Source of the DNA: an uncultured Sphingomonadaceae bacterium
Lineage (GTDB): Bacteria > Pseudomonadota > Alphaproteobacteria > Sphingomonadales > Sphingomonadaceae
Assembly (NCBI GenBank): GCA_903871605.1
Contig: CAIQHF010000043.1
Span: forward strand, 1 to 34,720
DNA: 34,720 nt
Direction: 5' to 3'
Each line of letters begins with the position of its first letter. Positions within the stretch are counted from its first letter, which is position 1. Under the pieces are notes generated by a model that had not been told where the DNA came from, did no database searches, and saw nothing but the letters and a program-made list of their open reading frames with translations. A program made the position numbers and the translations under genes. Below, in pieces: positions 32,400-34,720 of the stretch.

Positions 32400-32998
32400 T
32401 CGTCGCGCACCGTGCCCATGATGCGGAGCAGGTCCTCGTGCAGCTCGAACCAGACGGTGTGGTAGCTTTCTCGGCGGATGTCGCTCACCCATTCGATGTC
32501 GCCATCCTCGGCGCGTTCAAGCGCCTCGGTCAGCTTGCGCAGATAGACGCCGAGACGCGGCAGCTTCGCCGCCAGCGCGCGCAGCACCGGCTCGATCTTC
32601 TCGTGGACGTCGGCGAGGCGGTCGATGACCTTCTGGTCATAGGCTTCGTCGCCATGATCGTTGGCGACGCGCTCGCCGCGCAGCTCCATCGTCTGCCAGT
32701 CAGTGACGACCTGCTTGAGCGTGCGATTGACCAGTTCGAAGCGTTGATAGGCCGCCTCGAACGCCGCATCGCCGCGGATCGCGCCATAGAGGCCGCCATA
32801 GCTCGCCTCGAGCGCGACGCGCGCCAGCGGGGTCAGCGTGAAGCCGCCCTTCGCCTCGAGCGCGCGACCCGACGCGACCGCGCCGGCAAGCTGCGCGGCG
32901 ACCACGGGCTCGGGCAGCTGGACCAGATCGGCGACCGCTGCGGGCGTCGCGAGGCGCTTGATGGCGAGGCCATGATAGGCGAGGTGGCGCGGGGTCAT
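32396..32998 (-). CDS. Hypothetical helical protein in PEP-utilising operon
   Basis: A 200-residue, mostly helical protein of no recognised family. The first 60 residues could form a winged helix (HLAYHGLAIKRLATPAAVADLVQL...ALEAKGGFTLTPLARVALE). The rest is long amphipathic helix with many charged residues (ELVNRTLKQVVTDWQTMELRG, VIDRLADVHEKIEPVLRALAAKLPRLGVYLRKLTEALERAEDGD). It may be an adaptor subunit joining the phosphohistidine-domain protein and the dikinase-like enzyme. Its start at 32998 and stop at 32396 both overlap neighbours by 4 bases, so it is an integral part of the operon. Confidence 0.8.
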   Translation of the reverse strand: MTPRHLAYHGLAIKRLATPAAVADLVQLPEPVVAAQLAGAVASGRALEAKGGFTLTPLARVALEASYGGLYGAIRGDAAFEAAYQRFELVNRTLKQVVTDWQTMELRGERVANDHGDEAYDQKVIDRLADVHEKIEPVLRALAAKLPRLGVYLRKLTEALERAEDGDIEWVSDIRRESYHTVWFELHEDLLRIMGTVRDE

Positions 32999-33744
32999 CG
33001 TGCGGCCTCCGTCGGCAGGCGCCAGATCCGCCCGACCTTCTCGGTGCCCGACTGATAATCCTCGGTGGTCTTGGCGGGCGCGGTCGCCTCGATCTCGACC
33101 AGGTCGCCGTCGTGCAGCCCGCTGATCCGCGAGTTCATCAGACATGGAATGCCATATTCGCGCGTCAATATGCCGAGATGCGAGCGCACCGACCCGCCCG
33201 CACAGATCACGCCGGCGAACTGGTCGATGATCGGCGCGGTCAGCGTGCCGCCCGAATCGTCGATCACCGCGATCGTGCCGGGCGGGACGCCGTCGGTGAG
33301 ATAGGCGAGCACGCGCGCGTTGCTGCGGATGTAGCGCGCGGTGCCGATGACGTTCGCGTCATGACGCACGACATTGTCGCCGACGCCGCGCTGTTCGCGG
33401 CCGCGATCGTCGGCCGAACCGACGACCGCATTGGGATGCTCGAAGGCGAAATCGGCGGCATCGTCCGCGCCCGCGGCAGGCCTGTAGGCCTCGGGCCGCT
33501 CGGCCGCCGAGATCGACGCCGACCAGTCGAAGCGATGACCGCTTGCGAGGATGCGCGTCTCGACATGGGCGATGTCGGCGGCGGTCACCGTATCCGAGCC
33601 TTCCGCGACGAAGCTCGCCCAGTCGCCGTCCCATTCTGAAAAGCGGCGGCGCACGACATCGCGGACGAGCTCGAGCGTCGCCTCGACGAGCGGGCTCGCC
33701 GGGGGATCGACACGACGAAGGCGATCGATCGGCAACGACTTCAT
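32995..33744 (-). CDS. Stand-alone PEP-utilising (phosphohistidine swivel) domain protein
   Basis: A 249-residue protein. The C-terminal 110 residues match the PEP-utilisers mobile domain: VPPGTIAVIDDSGGTLTAPII, then GVICAGGSVRSHLGILTREYG with His189 where the phosphorylated histidine of PEP synthase and dikinases lies, then SGLHDGDLVEIE. The N-terminal 140 residues are unrecognised and include a helix-rich start (ASPLVEATLELVRDVVRRRFSEW). ATG at 33744 lies 13 bases after GAGAGGG; an in-frame TTG at 33753 is at a better distance and may be the true start. First gene of the operon, divergent from surE across operator site 5. Confidence 0.82.
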   Translation of the reverse strand: MKSLPIDRLRRVDPPASPLVEATLELVRDVVRRRFSEWDGDWASFVAEGSDTVTAADIAHVETRILASGHRFDWSASISAAERPEAYRPAAGADDAADFAFEHPNAVVGSADDRGREQRGVGDNVVRHDANVIGTARYIRSNARVLAYLTDGVPPGTIAVIDDSGGTLTAPIIDQFAGVICAGGSVRSHLGILTREYGIPCLMNSRISGLHDGDLVEIEATAPAKTTEDYQSGTEKVGRIWRLPTEAAR

Positions 33745-33843
33745 GATGCGCAATGTCCCTCTCGCGACGGGCGCCGTACCGCGCCTCTTGTCGAGCTCAT
33801 ATCTGCCGGGCTGCCGTCGCCCTGTCAACTCCGTGAGATCGAT

Positions 33844-33856
33844 TTCGTAGGACGAT
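33844..33856. promoter_or_regulatory. Operator site 5, between PEP-utilising operon and surE
   Basis: TTCGTAGGACGAT has intact TCGT and ACGA half-sites with one mismatch in the outer pair. It lies in the 169-base divergent gap, 57 bases from the surE start and 99 bases from the phosphohistidine-protein start. It ties both transcripts to the GntR-type regulator 6 kb away. No gene lies in this gap. Confidence 0.7.
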
Positions 33857-33913
33857 TTTATTGGACGCGGTCCTTCGCCGATGGCACATCGTTCCAAACG
33901 GAGAGGATATAAG

Positions 33914-34708
33914 ATGACGGCTTCTGGCAAACCACGCGTGCTGATCGTCAACGACGACGGCATCGACGGGCCCGGCATAAAATTGCTCGAGGAGCTCGTC
34001 GGCCGGTTCACCGACGACATCTGGGTGGTCGCCCCCGACGAGGAGCGTTCGGGCGCCGGGCACTCGATCTCGGTCTCGCATCCGATCCGGCTGAGGCAGC
34101 GCGACGAGCGCCATTTCGCGATCAAGGGCTCGCCGACCGATTGCGCGCTGCTCGGCATCCACGAGCTGCTCGACCGCAAGCCCGACATCCTCTTCTCGGG
34201 GATCAACGCAGGCCCCAATCTCGCCGAGGACATCACCTATTCGGGCACCTGCTCCGCGGCGATGGAAGGGGCGATGCTCGGCATTCCCTCGGTCGCGCTC
34301 AGCCAGATGCTCGCCTATCAGCAGTTCGTCCACTGGGACACGTCGCGCGCGCTGCTGCCCCCGATCATCGAGCGGCTGATGACGTGCGACTGGCAGCCGG
34401 GCAGCTTCGTCAACGTCAACGTCCCCAATCTGCCCGTCGACCAGATCACCGGCACCCGCCTCACCCGCCAGGGTCGTCGCCCGCCCGGCAGCTATCTGCC
34501 CGTGCGCCGGGTCGACGAGCGCTTCGTGCCCTATTACTGGATCAAGATCGCGCAGCAGCCCGGCGGAACCGAGCCGGGCACCGATCTCGAGGCGGTGCGC
34601 GACGGTGCGGTCTCGATCACCCCGCTCCAGCTCGACATGACCGATCATGCGATGGCGGGCGGCCTCGAGCGCGCCTTCGCCGACCTGCTCGGAACCGCAG
34701 CAGCGTGA
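33914..34708 (+). CDS. surE: SurE-family 5'/3'-nucleotidase (phosphatase)
   Basis: A 264-residue divalent-metal phosphatase of the SurE family, which removes phosphate from nucleotides and other phosphomonoesters. The metal site VLIVNDDGIDGPG, RSGAGHSISVSHPIRL, the SGINAGPNLAEDITYSGT block and AAMEGAMLGIPSVALS are intact. The ATG at 33914 has GGAGAGG upstream. Housekeeping surE usually lies near pcm and nlpD; this copy stands opposite a phosphotransferase operon behind a shared operator, so it is probably a pathway-specific paralogue that dephosphorylates an intermediate (inference). Only 12 bases follow it in the window. Confidence 0.9.
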   Translation: MTASGKPRVLIVNDDGIDGPGIKLLEELVGRFTDDIWVVAPDEERSGAGHSISVSHPIRLRQRDERHFAIKGSPTDCALLGIHELLDRKPDILFSGINAGPNLAEDITYSGTCSAAMEGAMLGIPSVALSQMLAYQQFVHWDTSRALLPPIIERLMTCDWQPGSFVNVNVPNLPVDQITGTRLTRQGRRPPGSYLPVRRVDERFVPYYWIKIAQQPGGTEPGTDLEAVRDGAVSITPLQLDMTDHAMAGGLERAFADLLGTAAA

Positions 34709-34720
34709 CGCTCAGTCGCG

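Noticed and set aside
1-34720. tRNA, rRNA, CRISPR array, insertion sequence or prophage
   Set aside because: No cloverleaf-like sequence, direct-repeat array, transposase or integrase frame was seen on either strand.

Overview
The window is GC-rich and densely packed. Genes overlap at ATGA or GTGA junctions, TonB-dependent uptake is present, and the protein families fit an alphaproteobacterium, most likely a sphingomonad (Sphingomonadaceae); this placement is inference from gene content and style. No rRNA, tRNA, CRISPR array, transposase or integrase is visible. Several long opposite-strand open frames are GC-driven shadows and are not annotated.

Left part (1-17.4 kb) is mostly housekeeping. 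It holds a bacterial deoxyhypusine-synthase homologue, an entericidin-like lipopeptide, and a leftward run: crotonase-fold protein, N-formylglutamate amidohydrolase, lipoprotein, NAD(P)HX epimerase/dehydratase and TrmA/RlmD-type rRNA methyltransferase. A divergent DUF885-type exported protein follows, with its metal motif degraded. Next come ispE, a TPR protein and ETF-ubiquinone oxidoreductase (leftward), then a uracil-DNA-glycosylase-fold protein, a Slt-type lytic transglycosylase and moaB (rightward, overlapping), and then small lipoprotein, glyoxalase-fold and hypothetical genes. Hairpin repeats and terminator-like stems sit in the gaps.

Right part (17.4-34.7 kb) looks like one catabolic regulon. 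A GntR/FadR-type regulator (26876-27607) sits beside a TonB-dependent receptor. A palindrome of the form TCGT-NNN-ACGA, the type expected for FadR-subfamily regulators, occurs in each of the five promoter gaps: before the acyl-CoA dehydrogenase operon, before the linalool dehydratase/isomerase-like operon, between receptor and regulator, before the EthD/kinase operon (one base off), and between surE and the PEP-utilising operon.

Proposed working of the regulon (inference): the receptor imports a hydrophobic compound. A membrane-anchored linalool dehydratase/isomerase-like enzyme and an SDR change its alcohol group. An aminoglycoside-phosphotransferase-fold kinase next to an acyl-CoA dehydrogenase and a crotonase resembles a split version of ACAD10/11 or the LvaA/LvaC pair, which remove a gamma-hydroxyl through a phosphorylated acyl-CoA. 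A second kinase-fold protein, a truncated pyruvate-phosphate-dikinase-like enzyme, a separate phosphohistidine-domain protein, a biotinyl-domain protein without its lysine, and a SurE phosphatase add an unusual amount of phosphoryl-transfer chemistry. I know of no described pathway with this combination.
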